Positions 26,449-36,252 of a stretch of DNA of 64,000 nt are shown piece by piece. Made by a program: the position numbers and the translations under genes. The stretch is from NCBI GenBank assembly GCA_964541225.1, contig CAZIPN010000010.1, positions 1 through 64,000 of the forward strand, in the 5' to 3' direction. Under the pieces are notes generated by a model that did not search any database, was not told the DNA's origin, and worked only from the letters and a program-made list of their open reading frames with translations. Each line of letters opens with the position of its first letter. The first letter of the stretch is position 1. This DNA is from CAZIPN01 sp964541225 (GTDB taxonomy: Bacteria; Actinomycetota; Coriobacteriia; Anaerosomatales; JAAXUF01).

Positions 26449-28619
26449 GACGGCTCGTCCTCTCGCCATCGCCGAGCGCTGCGCTCGATCAGCAGTGCTT
26501 GCGCGTCGATGCGCTCCTCGCCCTCGGCAGGATGCCGCCGTTCCCACGAACCGTCGGGGCGCAGGTCACGTGCGTGCGAGTTGTCGGCGAAGTAGATGTC
26601 GATTGCGTCGGCCTTGAGACGCTTGATGAGCGCGGGATCGTTGACCGGGAAGAGGATCTCCACTCGGCGGTCAAGGTTTCGTCGCATGAGATCCGCACTG
26701 CCGATGAGAACGGTCGGGTCCCCTGCGTTCTCGAAGTAGTAGACGCGGCTGTGCTCGAGGAACCTGCCGACGATGCTGCGCACGCGCAGGTTTTCGCTCA
26801 CGCCAGGAACGCCCGGCCGTACCACGCACATTCCGCGAACGAGCAGGTCGACCACAACGCCAGCCATCGAGGCCTCGTAGAGTAGCTGCGCCATGCGCTG
26901 GTCGACGAGCGAGTTCGCCTTGACAACGATATGACCGCCCCGGCCGGCCTGGGCATGCTCGATCTCTCGGCGCATCAGCGCTTCGAGGCCAGCACGAATG
27001 GTCTTCGGAGCGACCAGGAAGCTGTCGTAGCTGTCGCGCAACGCATACCCGGTGAGGAAGTTGAACAGTTCGCTCGCGTCCTCGCCCATGACCTCGTCGG
27101 CAGTGAAGAGATCGATGTCGGTGTATTGCGTCGCTGTGACGACGTTGTAGTTGCCGGTGCCCATATGCAGATAGCGACGCATTCGGCCGCCTTCTCGGCG
27201 GACGATGAGCGTGATCTTGGAGTGCGTCTTCAGGCCGAGCACCCCGTAGACGACGTGCACGCCTTCCTGCTCAAGACGGCGCGCCCAGCCAATGTTGCTT
27301 TGCTCATCGAACCGCGCCTTAAGTTCAACGAGGGCTGCCACCTCTTTGCCGTTCTGCACGGCCTCCAGCAACGCGTCGACGACCGGGCTGTCCCGGCCGA
27401 CGCGGTACAGCGTCATCTTGATAGCCAGCACGTCGGGGTCACACGCCGCCTGCCGCAGGAGCCTGACAAACGGTTCGAAGGAGTCGAACGGCCGGTGCAG
27501 CAGGAGGTCCCGCTCTCGTATGGCGGCGAACAGCCCCACCTCGCCCTCGTCGTCCAGGGACGCGAGCCGAGCAGGACGAAACGGCGGATCCTTCAGATCG
27601 GGGCGATCGATCCGGCACAGCTCCATGAGGTTGCTCGCGCCGATGGGTGGTTCGAGCACGATGATGTCTTCGGGATCGAGCTTGAGGTTCTCGACGAGGA
27701 TGTCGCGCACGAAATCGGGCAGCGACGGTGTGACCGTCACGCGCACGACGCTGCCAAAGCGACGGCGTCGCACGCCTTCCTCAATCGTCTCCAGAAGATC
27801 CTCGGCTTCGAGTTCTTGAATCGCCACCTCGGCATCACGGGTGACGCGGAACGGATGCGCCTCCACGACTTCCATCCCGGGGAAGATCGCATCCATGTGC
27901 GCGATAACGAGCTGCTCCAGCCAGACGAAGTAGAAGGCTCGTCCGCGCGACACCTCGTCGGGCTTGATGTCGCACGCTGGTCCCGTTGCCTCGGGCGGGC
28001 AGATTGGCACCAGCCGAGGAAGCGCCCGGGGCATCTTGACGCGCGCGAACCGCTCTTCGCCCTCCGGCGTTCGCACGACGACGGCAAGGTTCAGGCTCAA
28101 GTTCGAGATGTGCGGAAACGGGCGAGCCGGATCGAACGCGAGCGGGGTGAGGACGGGGTACACGTCGCTGTCGAAATACGCGTCCGCAAACGCCCTCTGG
28201 GCCTCATCGAGCTGCTCGTAGTCCAGAACGTACACCCCGGCATCGGCGAGCTCATCCCTAAGGTGCGCGAACCCATGCCGACTGCGCGCGAATAGCCGAT
28301 TGGCTTCTTCGCGCACGAGCGAGAGTTGCTCGGCGGGTGTCAGGCCGTCGGCGGATAGATCGCGCACTCCCGCGAGAACCTGCTGCTTGAGGCCGGCGAC
28401 GCGCACCATGTAGAACTCGGCCATGTTGGAGCTGAAGATGGAGATGAATTTCACGCGTTCCAGCAGGGGGTTCTCGGCGTCCTCGGCTTCCTCGAGCACG
28501 CGCTCCTGGAAGGCAAGCATCGAGAGCTCGCGGTTCAGGTACAGCGACGGGTCGGTGAGGTCGACCCCAACGTCCGCATCATCTGTCCCGCGCGCTGCCT
28601 GGCGATCGCTGTCGGGCAT
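26445..28619 (-). CDS. ppk: Polyphosphate kinase 1
   Basis: The 724-residue enzyme reversibly polymerises the gamma-phosphate of ATP into polyphosphate. Family signatures are the N-terminal 'LYLNRELSMLAFQERVLEEA' (about 26-45) and 'IFSSNMAEFYMVRVAGLKQQV' (about 61-81). The phosphorylated histidine region 'LGLKTHSKITLI' (His466) is followed by 'YLHMGTGNYN', and a second catalytic histidine lies in 'HSRVYYFENAG'. ATG 28619 follows AGGGAG at 6 nt; the longer upstream frame overlaps nothing conserved. It is the third gene of a CHAD-ppx-ppk unit, 28 nt after ppx. Confidence 0.97.
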   Translation of the reverse strand: MPDSDRQAARGTDDADVGVDLTDPSLYLNRELSMLAFQERVLEEAEDAENPLLERVKFISIFSSNMAEFYMVRVAGLKQQVLAGVRDLSADGLTPAEQLSLVREEANRLFARSRHGFAHLRDELADAGVYVLDYEQLDEAQRAFADAYFDSDVYPVLTPLAFDPARPFPHISNLSLNLAVVVRTPEGEERFARVKMPRALPRLVPICPPEATGPACDIKPDEVSRGRAFYFVWLEQLVIAHMDAIFPGMEVVEAHPFRVTRDAEVAIQELEAEDLLETIEEGVRRRRFGSVVRVTVTPSLPDFVRDILVENLKLDPEDIIVLEPPIGASNLMELCRIDRPDLKDPPFRPARLASLDDEGEVGLFAAIRERDLLLHRPFDSFEPFVRLLRQAACDPDVLAIKMTLYRVGRDSPVVDALLEAVQNGKEVAALVELKARFDEQSNIGWARRLEQEGVHVVYGVLGLKTHSKITLIVRREGGRMRRYLHMGTGNYNVVTATQYTDIDLFTADEVMGEDASELFNFLTGYALRDSYDSFLVAPKTIRAGLEALMRREIEHAQAGRGGHIVVKANSLVDQRMAQLLYEASMAGVVVDLLVRGMCVVRPGVPGVSENLRVRSIVGRFLEHSRVYYFENAGDPTVLIGSADLMRRNLDRRVEILFPVNDPALIKRLKADAIDIYFADNSHARDLRPDGSWERRHPAEGEERIDAQALLIERSARRWREDEPS

Positions 28620-28647
28620 CACATACTCCCTGTCCCCCGCTGCCGTG

Positions 28648-30228
28648 TCACCCGCCGACATGCCGCCCGGCTTCTTGGCGCTTCGGGCCCTGGTGCGCAG
28701 ATGCACCCTCGCGCTCACCTGCAACGCTCACCTCGACCGCACGCCCAAACGTTTCCTCGAACAGATCCTTCTTCTTGCCGACGCCATACAGCTCCGCGTG
28801 TACGTCGCCGTGGCCCGTCACTTCGAAGCGAACAGTCCTCTTATCGTCGCGAACCGCAACTGACTCCACGTGAGCCCCGCGCCCGCGATCCAGTCCGTCG
28901 GCGATGCGCAGAATCGCAGCCAGCTGGCGCACGGTCGCGCGATCGGCGGGCTCCAGCGTCGACCACGCCTCATGACTTTTCTTGGGAAGCGCCTTGGTGT
29001 GGTAGCGCGCGATTGCCGCCACCGTCGCCAACTCTCGCCGAGTGAAGCCGGGCAATCCCGAATGCAGAATCAGATGGTGGCTGTGGCGATGGTGGCGATC
29101 GTAGGCGACGTAGTAGCCGACGTCGTGCAGCATCGCCGCCGACTCCAGCAGCCGCCGCGTGCCGACATCGAGGTGCAGCGGCTCGACAAGCTGATCGAAG
29201 ATCGACAGAGCGAGCCTGGTGACCTGCTCGGCATGCTGCTCGTCGTAGCGATAGCGCTCCCCGACGCCACGTACGGCGGCCATGTGATCCAGCGCCGGTT
29301 CGGCCACGCCGCTCTCGGCAAGCGCATCGAGCACGATCCCTTCCCGGATCCCACGCGCATTGACGAGCACGCAGCTCGCGCCGAACAGCTTCATCACCTC
29401 GGCGAGCACAAGTGTGCCGGCCAGAATGATGTCGGCGCGCTCAGACGGCATGCCCGGCATCGCGAGACGCTGTTCGAGAGTGGAGTGCGACAAGACGCCG
29501 AGAAGCTGCATGATCTCGGCACGCTGGAGCTGCACACCCTGGAAGGACTCGTAGCGGCGTCCGCGCATGCCCGCGACGAGACCCGCGATCGTGGTGATTG
29601 CGCCGCCCGACCCAACGATCGTCTTGATGCCGGGCTCAAGCGGCGTCACACGCTCCCGAAGCGCGCGGCGAACGGCGCGCTTCAACTTCTTAAACGACGC
29701 GTCGGTGGGCGGATCCTCGGTCAGGTACTGCTCGGTAGTGATGCGCGCGCCGATCGGCAACGACGCAATCGCCACGGGCCGCGTCCGGACACCTTGCACG
29801 ACTTCGACCGAACCGCCACCGATGTCGACTACAACGGACGCCGGCATGTCCTTGGCAAGCGCCGCCGCCGAGAGCCACACGAGCCGGCCCTCTTCGCGCG
29901 GTGAGACCAGCTTCACGTCGAGGCCTACTTCGTCGCGCAGCCGCCGAATGAACTCGGCACCGTTCGAAGCGCGCCTCACAGCCTCCGTCGCGATCGCGTG
30001 CACGTCATCCACGCCAAGATTGCGCCCGATGTCGGTCATCGCCTTGAGTGCGCTCACGGTTCGCTCGACCGCCACGGGGTCGAGCTCGCCCGTTATCGCC
30101 AAGCCGTGCCCGAGGCGCGTCATCTCCTTCTCGTCGTCGATGACGCGATGCGCGCCTGCATCCGGCACCTCCACGACGATCGAGCGCACCGAATTCGTGC
30201 CGACGTCGATTGCCTGCAGCAGCCTCAC
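28648..30228 (-). CDS. ppx: Exopolyphosphatase / guanosine pentaphosphate phosphatase with C-terminal HD domain
   Basis: The 526-residue enzyme hydrolyses terminal phosphates of polyphosphate or pppGpp. The ASKHA-fold N-terminal part (about 1-305) has the phosphate loop 'AIDVGTNSVRSIVVE', the second phosphate motif 'VVDIGGGSVEVVQG' near 145 and 'VGSGGAITTIAGL' near 228. An HD-type domain follows (about 330-490) with 'LLESAAMLHDVGYY' and 'HRHSHHLIL'. GTG 30228 overlaps the stop of the CHAD gene (CGGTGA), and upstream in-frame sequence belongs to that gene. Polyphosphate synthesis and breakdown are thus encoded in one transcript. Confidence 0.93.
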   Translation of the reverse strand: MRLLQAIDVGTNSVRSIVVEVPDAGAHRVIDDEKEMTRLGHGLAITGELDPVAVERTVSALKAMTDIGRNLGVDDVHAIATEAVRRASNGAEFIRRLRDEVGLDVKLVSPREEGRLVWLSAAALAKDMPASVVVDIGGGSVEVVQGVRTRPVAIASLPIGARITTEQYLTEDPPTDASFKKLKRAVRRALRERVTPLEPGIKTIVGSGGAITTIAGLVAGMRGRRYESFQGVQLQRAEIMQLLGVLSHSTLEQRLAMPGMPSERADIILAGTLVLAEVMKLFGASCVLVNARGIREGIVLDALAESGVAEPALDHMAAVRGVGERYRYDEQHAEQVTRLALSIFDQLVEPLHLDVGTRRLLESAAMLHDVGYYVAYDRHHRHSHHLILHSGLPGFTRRELATVAAIARYHTKALPKKSHEAWSTLEPADRATVRQLAAILRIADGLDRGRGAHVESVAVRDDKRTVRFEVTGHGDVHAELYGVGKKKDLFEETFGRAVEVSVAGEREGASAHQGPKRQEAGRHVGG

Positions 30229-31547
30229 CGGTGCTCCTCGCTCTCGGCGGAATCTGCGCCCAGCGAGGCTGGTTTCGCGTCGGAGGCAGCCTTGGCGACT
30301 CGCGGCTTGACGCGGATGATTGAGGGTTCCGGATGCGCCCATGGCTCCGCGCCGATGACCACCGGCAGCTCGAACGAGAACCCGGCCGAATCAGACCCCC
30401 ACGGCTGCGCGGACGGATCGATCCGTGGCCCGTCGCTCCCGGCGACTGGCACCGGCGGCTCGAGCACAACCGCAGCCGCGGGCTTCTCGGCAGCGGTCGC
30501 CTCGGCAGCGGGCTTCTCGGCGCTCTCGGCAGCGGGCTTCTCGGCGATGCCGTCGCCCTCGCTGCCCTGCGTAGCCCCGCCGTCGCCCTCGGAATCGCCG
30601 TCGCCCGAGGACGGTTCGGGACGCCTCGACAACGGAAGCAGCAGCGCAGCAAGTAGCTCGGGCGCGGGGTGCTCGGCAACGAGCTTCACGAAGCTCACGA
30701 ACCGCCTGTGCGCCCGCGCCTCCAGTATCGTGGCGATTTCCTCGACGTCGGCGCGAAGAACCCCAGCGCGGCGCGCATCGCCAATGAGAGACGCGTCGCG
30801 AAGCATGTCGAGGAACACATGCACGTCGTGCATCTCGCCGAGAACATCCTGAAACGCCGTCAGCGTGTCGTGAAGCGCATCGAAGTCCTCACCGTAGACC
30901 GGCGCGAACACCTCTACCGCGTAGCGCAACCGCTTGAAGTCGATCCTGAGCGCATGCTGCTCGTACACGTTCTCTTCCGAAAGCGCACCCGGAAGGGCGC
31001 CGAGAACCGCCGCCGCGCGCTCGGCGATCGCGGCGTGCGCGAAGTCGGCGAGGGGCCGCTTGACCTCGGCAGACGCACCTACGGCATGAGCCACCCGCCG
31101 AAGAGAACGACGCTGCTTCTCAAGGTCGAGGCGCGCGAGCTCGTGATTGAGACTCGCAAGCTCCCGCTCTCGAACGCCCATTCTGCGTCCCACGAGAAAC
31201 GCAACCGCTCGGCGACCGCCTTCACCCACGTCTTTGGCCAAGCTTGAGAAGTCATCAATGAATACGTCGGAATCGCGCACGGGGCCGAGCGCCCGCGTGA
31301 TGCGCTTCACTCGGCGATACCACCGTGCGTACTCGTCGGTCGGATAGAGCGACTCCAGCACACGCATGGTCTCTCGCAACCGCCGAGACGCCACGCGCAT
31401 GTCGTGAATCGCGTCCATGTCAGTGCCGCCGGTGGCGGCATTCTCGAGTGCGAAGAGAGGCTCGGCTTTTGCGAGCAGCAGCGAAGGCGCGGCTTCACCA
31501 AGGGGAGTCAGGGCCTGCACTCCGGCCACTGCGAATCGCTGGTCCAC
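30225..31547 (-). CDS. CHAD domain protein with acidic Ala/Pro-rich tail
   Basis: The 440-residue protein has a CHAD domain at about 5-300, an all-helical fold that binds inorganic polyphosphate through conserved basic residues. Markers are 'MDAIHDMRVASRRLRETMRVLESLYPT' near 44-70 and 'ALRIDFKRLRYAVEVFAPVYG' near 223-243. The remaining 140 residues are low-complexity, with Ala/Glu/Lys/Pro runs ('AEKPAAESAEKPAAEATAAEKPAA'-like repeats). GTG 31547 follows GGAGG at 6 nt. Leading the ppx-ppk operon, it probably localises or organises polyphosphate granules. Confidence 0.92.
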   Translation of the reverse strand: MDQRFAVAGVQALTPLGEAAPSLLLAKAEPLFALENAATGGTDMDAIHDMRVASRRLRETMRVLESLYPTDEYARWYRRVKRITRALGPVRDSDVFIDDFSSLAKDVGEGGRRAVAFLVGRRMGVRERELASLNHELARLDLEKQRRSLRRVAHAVGASAEVKRPLADFAHAAIAERAAAVLGALPGALSEENVYEQHALRIDFKRLRYAVEVFAPVYGEDFDALHDTLTAFQDVLGEMHDVHVFLDMLRDASLIGDARRAGVLRADVEEIATILEARAHRRFVSFVKLVAEHPAPELLAALLLPLSRRPEPSSGDGDSEGDGGATQGSEGDGIAEKPAAESAEKPAAEATAAEKPAAAVVLEPPVPVAGSDGPRIDPSAQPWGSDSAGFSFELPVVIGAEPWAHPEPSIIRVKPRVAKAASDAKPASLGADSAESEEHR

Positions 31548-31774
31548 ACGCAACCTCCGTCGAGACAACGAAGGGGCCGGTCTGGCGCGAACGTCGCGCG
31601 TGCCGGACCCCCGAGTACACTCAGCCGTGACGCACGCATGTGACGAGCGCGCCACGCTCTGAACATACCCGAGCCCCGCGTACGATTGGTTAAATCCCGT
31701 GTAAACGTGTGGCCAGCCCGGTGCGATGCGCTAGACCAGGCGAGCCAAGCGCGGCATCGGCGCTGTCGCGCAGC

Positions 31775-32197
31775 CTAGGAAACGGCTTCGGGCGTTCCCT
31801 GCGCGACCATGTCGGCGAGAGTCTGACTGGAGAGAAACCCGCGCAAGACATCAGACGCGGACCGCCACACGGGGTGTACCGGACACACGCCCGAGCGAGA
31901 GCAGTTGCCGGGCTCGTCCACACACACGTTCAGCTGAAGGGACTCTCCGACCGCTCCAAGGACATCCCCGAGCATGATCTGAGCAGGCGGTCGCTTGAGC
32001 GCAAAACCACCACTGCGTCCCCTCCGGGAGTCCAGGACGCCTGCATCGGCAAGACTGCCGAGAATCGTCCGAGCAAGTTCGTAGGGCACATCGCAATCCA
32101 GCGCAAGCGACCGAGCAGACGCCACAGTCCCGTATCCGTGCCCTGCCAATGTGACCATCAACCGTACCGCGTAGTCGGCCTCACGGGTTATTACCAC
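31775..32197 (-). CDS. Rrf2 family transcriptional regulator, probably Fe-S or NO sensing
   Basis: The 140-residue regulator begins with the typical 'ITREADYAVRLMVTLA' and a winged HTH ('VPYELARTILGSLADAGVLDSRRGRSGGFAL'). Three cysteines near residues 92-104 (CVDEPGNCSRSGVC) match the cluster-binding triad of IscR/NsrR-like proteins, so it may sense Fe-S status, oxygen or nitric oxide. The GTG at 32197 is preferred: AAAAGG lies 9 nt upstream, whereas the earlier GTG at 32206 directly abuts that site. It stands alone; targets are not evident. Confidence 0.88.
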   Translation of the reverse strand: MVITREADYAVRLMVTLAGHGYGTVASARSLALDCDVPYELARTILGSLADAGVLDSRRGRSGGFALKRPPAQIMLGDVLGAVGESLQLNVCVDEPGNCSRSGVCPVHPVWRSASDVLRGFLSSQTLADMVAQGTPEAVS

Positions 32198-32363
32198 GAT
32201 GCACACCCTTTTGCACTATTGCCCGTCGGCCCCCAGACAGGTGCGTATGAATAAGACACCAATACACTAGCAGATATGTGGCGAAAAGTGCTCCCCAATT
32301 TTCATTGTTCGTGACGCGTGACCATTGATTATGCCGCTGAGGAGCTGCCAAGCGACGCAATTT

Positions 32364-34172
32364 CTACCTTCGGCCCGCTTTCCTGCGTTCGGTTCCCGAC
32401 AAAATGCGCTTGCGCAAACGAATACTCTTGGGGGTAATCTCGACCAGCTCGTCGTCCTCGATGTATTCAAGTGCCTCTTCGAGCGTGAACGTCACGGGCG
32501 GCGCAAGAATGATGCCTTTGTCGGCGGAAGCGGCACGCATGTTGGTGAGCTGCTTCGCCTTCGCAACGTTGACGACCAGGTCGCCCTCTTTGGCTGCTTC
32601 GCCGACGATCATGCCCTCGTAGCACATCACTCCGGGCCCCACGAACATCTTGCCTCGCTGCTGCAATGAGTCGAGCGCGAACGCGACGGACTTCTCGGTG
32701 GCCATGGCCACCATCGACCCGTTCAGCCGACCACCCAAATCGCCCTTGAACTGGCCGTACTCGCTGAAGTGGTGGAAGAGCGTCGCTTCGCCGCGAGTTG
32801 CGTTCAAGATACGCGTTCGCAAGCCCATGACGCCTCGCGAAGGAATCCGGAACTCCAGGTGCACGTGCTCGTCGCGCTGCACCATGTCGGTCATCTCGCC
32901 ACTGCGCGACCCGAAGATCTCGATGACCTTGCCTGCGTACTCACTCGGCACGTCAACGACAGCAACCTCGATCGGCTCCAGCTTCTTGCCGCCTTCGTTC
33001 TTGATGATGACCTGCGGGCGACCGACCTGGAACTCGTAGCCCTCTCGGCGCATCGTCTCCATGAGCACCGACAGATGCAGCACGCCTCGGCCGGAAACCT
33101 CCATGCCGCCCTTGTCCTCAGTCTCGACGATGCGCATCGAGATGTTGGAGTCGGCCTCGCGAAGCAGACGCTCCTTGATCTGTCGCCCGCCGACAATGTC
33201 GCCCTCCTGGCCGACAAGCGGACTCGTACTTGCCGAGAACACGACCGACATCGTCGGCTCTTCGACGTGTATCGCATCAAGAACGACCGGTTCGATCCGG
33301 CACGTGAACATGTCGCCGATGTCGGTGTCTTCGACGCCGACAACCGCGCAAATGTCACCAGCATGCGCACTCTGCGCTTCGGCTCGGCCCATGCCTTCGA
33401 AGGTGTAGAGGCTCTTGACCGTCGCCTGGTAGCGGCTTCCGTCGTTCTTGACCACGAGGATCCGCTCGCCATCGTGCACCGTGCCCGAGAACACCCGCCC
33501 GATGCCGATGCGGCCCACGAAGCTCGAGTAGTCTATCTGGCAGACTTGCATCGCCACCGGTCCGTCCACGTCCACATCCGGCGACGGAATCTGCTCAAGG
33601 ATGGAGTCCAAGAGAGGGTCCATCGTGTCGTTGTCGTCGTCGGGCTCGTAGCGAGCGTATCCATTGACCGCGCTGGTGTAGACGACCGGGAAGTCGAGCT
33701 GTGAGTCATCGGCACCCAAGTCGAGCATCAGCTCGAAGACCTCGTCGATCACCTCATGCGGACGCGCTCCCGGGCGATCGATCTTGTTCACGACTACCAT
33801 TGGCTTGAGTCCGTGTTCGAGTGCCTTCTTGAGCACGAAGCGCGTCTGCGGCATCGGGCCGTCGAACGCGTCGACAATGAGCAATGCTCCATCGGCCATC
33901 TTCAGGACCCGCTCGACCTCGCCGCCGAAATCCGCGTGACCTGGCGTGTCGATGACGTTGATCTTCACATCTTTCCAGCGAATCGAAATGTTCTTCGCCA
34001 GGATGGTGATGCCGCGCTCGCGCTCTTGATCGTTGCTGTCGAGCACGCGCTCGGCGACCTGCTGGTTCTCCCGAAACACGTGCGTGGCCTGCAGCAGACG
34101 GTCGACCAGCGTCGTCTTGCCATGGTCGACGTGCGCGATGATGGCGATGTTGCGAATGTCGTTCACGTGCAT
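32364..34172 (-). CDS. typA: Ribosome-associated GTPase TypA/BipA
   Basis: The 602-residue translational GTPase aids 50S assembly and stress adaptation. It starts 'MHVNDIRNIAIIAHVDHGKTT' with the G1 P-loop AHVDHGKT at 11-18, then G3 DTPGHADFGG and G4 VVNKIDRPGA. The EF-G-like domains III and V follow and then the BipA-specific C-terminal domain, ending in a basic 'IRLRKRILSGTERRKAGRR'. The ATG at 34172 is preferred over ATG 34187 because GGAG lies 9 nt upstream. Length is usual for the family (about 600). Confidence 0.97.
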   Translation of the reverse strand: MHVNDIRNIAIIAHVDHGKTTLVDRLLQATHVFRENQQVAERVLDSNDQERERGITILAKNISIRWKDVKINVIDTPGHADFGGEVERVLKMADGALLIVDAFDGPMPQTRFVLKKALEHGLKPMVVVNKIDRPGARPHEVIDEVFELMLDLGADDSQLDFPVVYTSAVNGYARYEPDDDNDTMDPLLDSILEQIPSPDVDVDGPVAMQVCQIDYSSFVGRIGIGRVFSGTVHDGERILVVKNDGSRYQATVKSLYTFEGMGRAEAQSAHAGDICAVVGVEDTDIGDMFTCRIEPVVLDAIHVEEPTMSVVFSASTSPLVGQEGDIVGGRQIKERLLREADSNISMRIVETEDKGGMEVSGRGVLHLSVLMETMRREGYEFQVGRPQVIIKNEGGKKLEPIEVAVVDVPSEYAGKVIEIFGSRSGEMTDMVQRDEHVHLEFRIPSRGVMGLRTRILNATRGEATLFHHFSEYGQFKGDLGGRLNGSMVAMATEKSVAFALDSLQQRGKMFVGPGVMCYEGMIVGEAAKEGDLVVNVAKAKQLTNMRAASADKGIILAPPVTFTLEEALEYIEDDELVEITPKSIRLRKRILSGTERRKAGRR

Positions 34173-34267
34173 GGCTATTGGCTCCATACGAATGGGTTTT
34201 CGCCCCGTGCGGGGCGAGGACATGAGCGCAAAGCCTACCACGAACGGGCGACTCTCCTCGCCGCGCC

Positions 34268-34798
34268 CTATTCGTCGACAGGCAGTGAGAGATCGAGCAG
34301 GCACTTCTTGCTGCCTGAAGCGCCAATTCGGCTCATGAACTCCAGGTCAAGCCCGGCTCCCTCGAACGTGCCCTCGTCGACAGCTGCGGCAATCTCACAC
34401 AACGCGTCCACCTCGGCATCAGGAAGTCCCATACCACGCCACGCCTCGACGAGCGGACACGCCGTCATTCGAAGAACGATGCGACCTGGCGAAGTCTCCT
34501 CGACCGCAGGCTCGAAGAGCTCCCCCTCGCACGGCGAGCCCGTGCAGAAGATGCTGCCGACCTCGACAAGATCGGCCGCTTCCACCGCCGGTCGATACTT
34601 GCGCCCGACCTCGATCCCTCGCCGATGGATCGCTCGCTTCATCAGTGCCGCAGCCTCATCTTTGCCGAGCTTGGCCAGCAGCTCTTCATAGATGTAGGCG
34701 TACATCATCGCGCGGTTCTCAAACGCCGCGCGCGTCTCGGCACGTGACTTCGCGAGATCGGCCGTAAGTTCGTCGATCGTGCGCTCGTTCTCGCTCAT
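34268..34798 (-). CDS. L-2-amino-thiazoline-4-carboxylic acid hydrolase-like protein
   Basis: The 176-residue product resembles the ATC hydrolase-like family. Typical features are 'LGKDEAAALMKRAIHRRGIEVGRKYRPAV' near 47-75 and 'RMTACPLVEAWRGMGLPDAEVDALCEIAAAVDEGTFEGAGLDLEF' near 110-155. The family is named after an enzyme opening the thiazoline ring in cysteine synthesis from ATC, but most members have unproven roles. Conserved cysteines (FCTGSPCEGE, ACP, LCE) might be structural or catalytic. ATG 34798 follows GGAGG at 5 nt. It lies 95 bp upstream of typA's start region in the opposite reading sense of transcription order (both minus strand). Confidence 0.75.
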   Translation of the reverse strand: MSENERTIDELTADLAKSRAETRAAFENRAMMYAYIYEELLAKLGKDEAAALMKRAIHRRGIEVGRKYRPAVEAADLVEVGSIFCTGSPCEGELFEPAVEETSPGRIVLRMTACPLVEAWRGMGLPDAEVDALCEIAAAVDEGTFEGAGLDLEFMSRIGASGSKKCLLDLSLPVDE

Positions 34799-34926
34799 CG
34801 AATCCTCCGAAACGTCGTCAATCCGCCGCAGCACATCTTACCCCGCGTTCGCGCTCAGACCTCTCTCGTGCAACCAGCCCGACCGTCGGCCGCGGCCGTA
34901 CCCCGTGTGGGGCGCCGTCCCTGGCC

Positions 34927-36204
34927 TCACTCGGCGGCGTCGCGCGAGATCGGACACGTCATGCAATGGCATCCTCCTCGCCCCTTGCCGAGTTCGGTGC
35001 CGTCGACCTCGAGCACCTCGACGCCTGCAGCTCGCAAGTTCGCGTTGGTGCGCACGTTGCGCGAGTAGCCCACAACCACACCCGGCTCGAGGGCCACGAC
35101 GTTGTTCGCGTCGTTCCACTGTTCGCGCGAGGCCTCGACCGCGTCGCCGCCGGTCGGGATAGTGCGCACCTCACGAATGCCCAGCGCGTCGGCGATCGCG
35201 GACAGCACCCCGGCCTCCTCGGCGATCTCGAAATGATCCTCGCGATCCCCCGGCCGAATGCTGAACACGCGCATGCCGTCGATGACCGGCGGATAGACCG
35301 TCACGGCGTCTCGATCCACGAAACTCAGCACCGTGTCTAGATGCATGTAGGACCGATCCTGCTGCATGCGACAGACGATCACGCGCTGCGCCGCACCTGC
35401 CGAGAACAACGCGCGAGCCATGTGCTCGACCATTCGCCCGGTGGAGCGCTCGCCCAATCCCACGAGCACCGTGTCATTGCCGATCGGCATGATGTCGCCA
35501 CCCTCAAGCGATGCAGTGTAGCCGAAGTCCTCAACTGCGAAGCGCTCGGCGTCCCCCGCCGGCGGATACCAGAACGCGAAGTCCGCCTCGGCGAAACGCG
35601 GGTGATGCCGGTAGATCTCGGAGATGTGGGAGACCTCAAGTCGCCGAGCGTTGCCAAAGAGCGGCGGCAGGATCACGCCGCCATAGACCCATGCCGACGA
35701 ATCGCGCGTGAAGAGCGTGTTGGGCAGCGGCTGCACCACAAACGTGTCCTCATCGGAGAGAGCCGCACCCAGCGAATGCCGATTGAGCTGGCCGATGTCG
35801 AGCCCCTCCAGCTCAGAGAAGAGCAGCCCGCCGACAAGCACCGACGCGAGCTTCTCGGCGCTCAGTGCGAAGAGCCACGTGCGCAGGTCATCCACAAGCG
35901 AGAGCCCGACAGTGAACGACGAGACCGCGCGCTCGACAACGTGCGTGCGCGCGTCATCGGATGCCGCAAGCGTCTCGGCAAGAAGGTTCTCGACGTAGAG
36001 CACTTCGGCGCCTCTATCCCGCAGGATCGCGACGAACTCGTCGTGCTCGCGTTGCGCGCGCTCAACTGCCACGACGTCGTCGAAGAGGAAGTCCTGGCGA
36101 TTCCTCGGCGTCAGGCGCGCAAGCCCCGAGCCCGGCCGATGCACGAGCACACTCCTCAGGCGGCCCGTCTCGGAATACACTCCCACCTGCGTCGTCCTCA
36201 CCAC
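34927..36204 (-). CDS. arcA: Arginine deiminase
   Basis: The 425-residue enzyme hydrolyses L-arginine to citrulline and ammonia. Guanidinium-modifying family features are clear: 'GVYSETGRLRSVLVHRPG' at the start, 'LPNTLFTRDSSAWVYGG' near 160, 'LEGGDIMPIG' near 235 and 'MHLDTVLSFVDRD' near 286. The catalytic cysteine is Cys414 in 'HCMTCP'. No arcB (ornithine carbamoyltransferase), arcC (carbamate kinase) or antiporter is near, so the usual ATP-yielding pathway is not encoded here as a cluster. The start is GTG 36204 or the next GTG; a GAAGG lies just upstream. Two spaced direct repeats lie 49-85 bp upstream. Confidence 0.96.
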   Translation of the reverse strand: MVRTTQVGVYSETGRLRSVLVHRPGSGLARLTPRNRQDFLFDDVVAVERAQREHDEFVAILRDRGAEVLYVENLLAETLAASDDARTHVVERAVSSFTVGLSLVDDLRTWLFALSAEKLASVLVGGLLFSELEGLDIGQLNRHSLGAALSDEDTFVVQPLPNTLFTRDSSAWVYGGVILPPLFGNARRLEVSHISEIYRHHPRFAEADFAFWYPPAGDAERFAVEDFGYTASLEGGDIMPIGNDTVLVGLGERSTGRMVEHMARALFSAGAAQRVIVCRMQQDRSYMHLDTVLSFVDRDAVTVYPPVIDGMRVFSIRPGDREDHFEIAEEAGVLSAIADALGIREVRTIPTGGDAVEASREQWNDANNVVALEPGVVVGYSRNVRTNANLRAAGVEVLEVDGTELGKGRGGCHCMTCPISRDAAE

Positions 36205-36252
36205 CTTCGTGCGTGTCGCCAGCCGCTCCGGGTGCGCCGCCTCTTCCCCGCG

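Noticed and set aside
26931..28295. 454-codon open frame on the plus strand opposite ppk
   Set aside because: It is antisense to a clearly coding, conserved ppk gene, is arginine/histidine-rich like a typical GC-rich shadow frame, and has no ribosome site.
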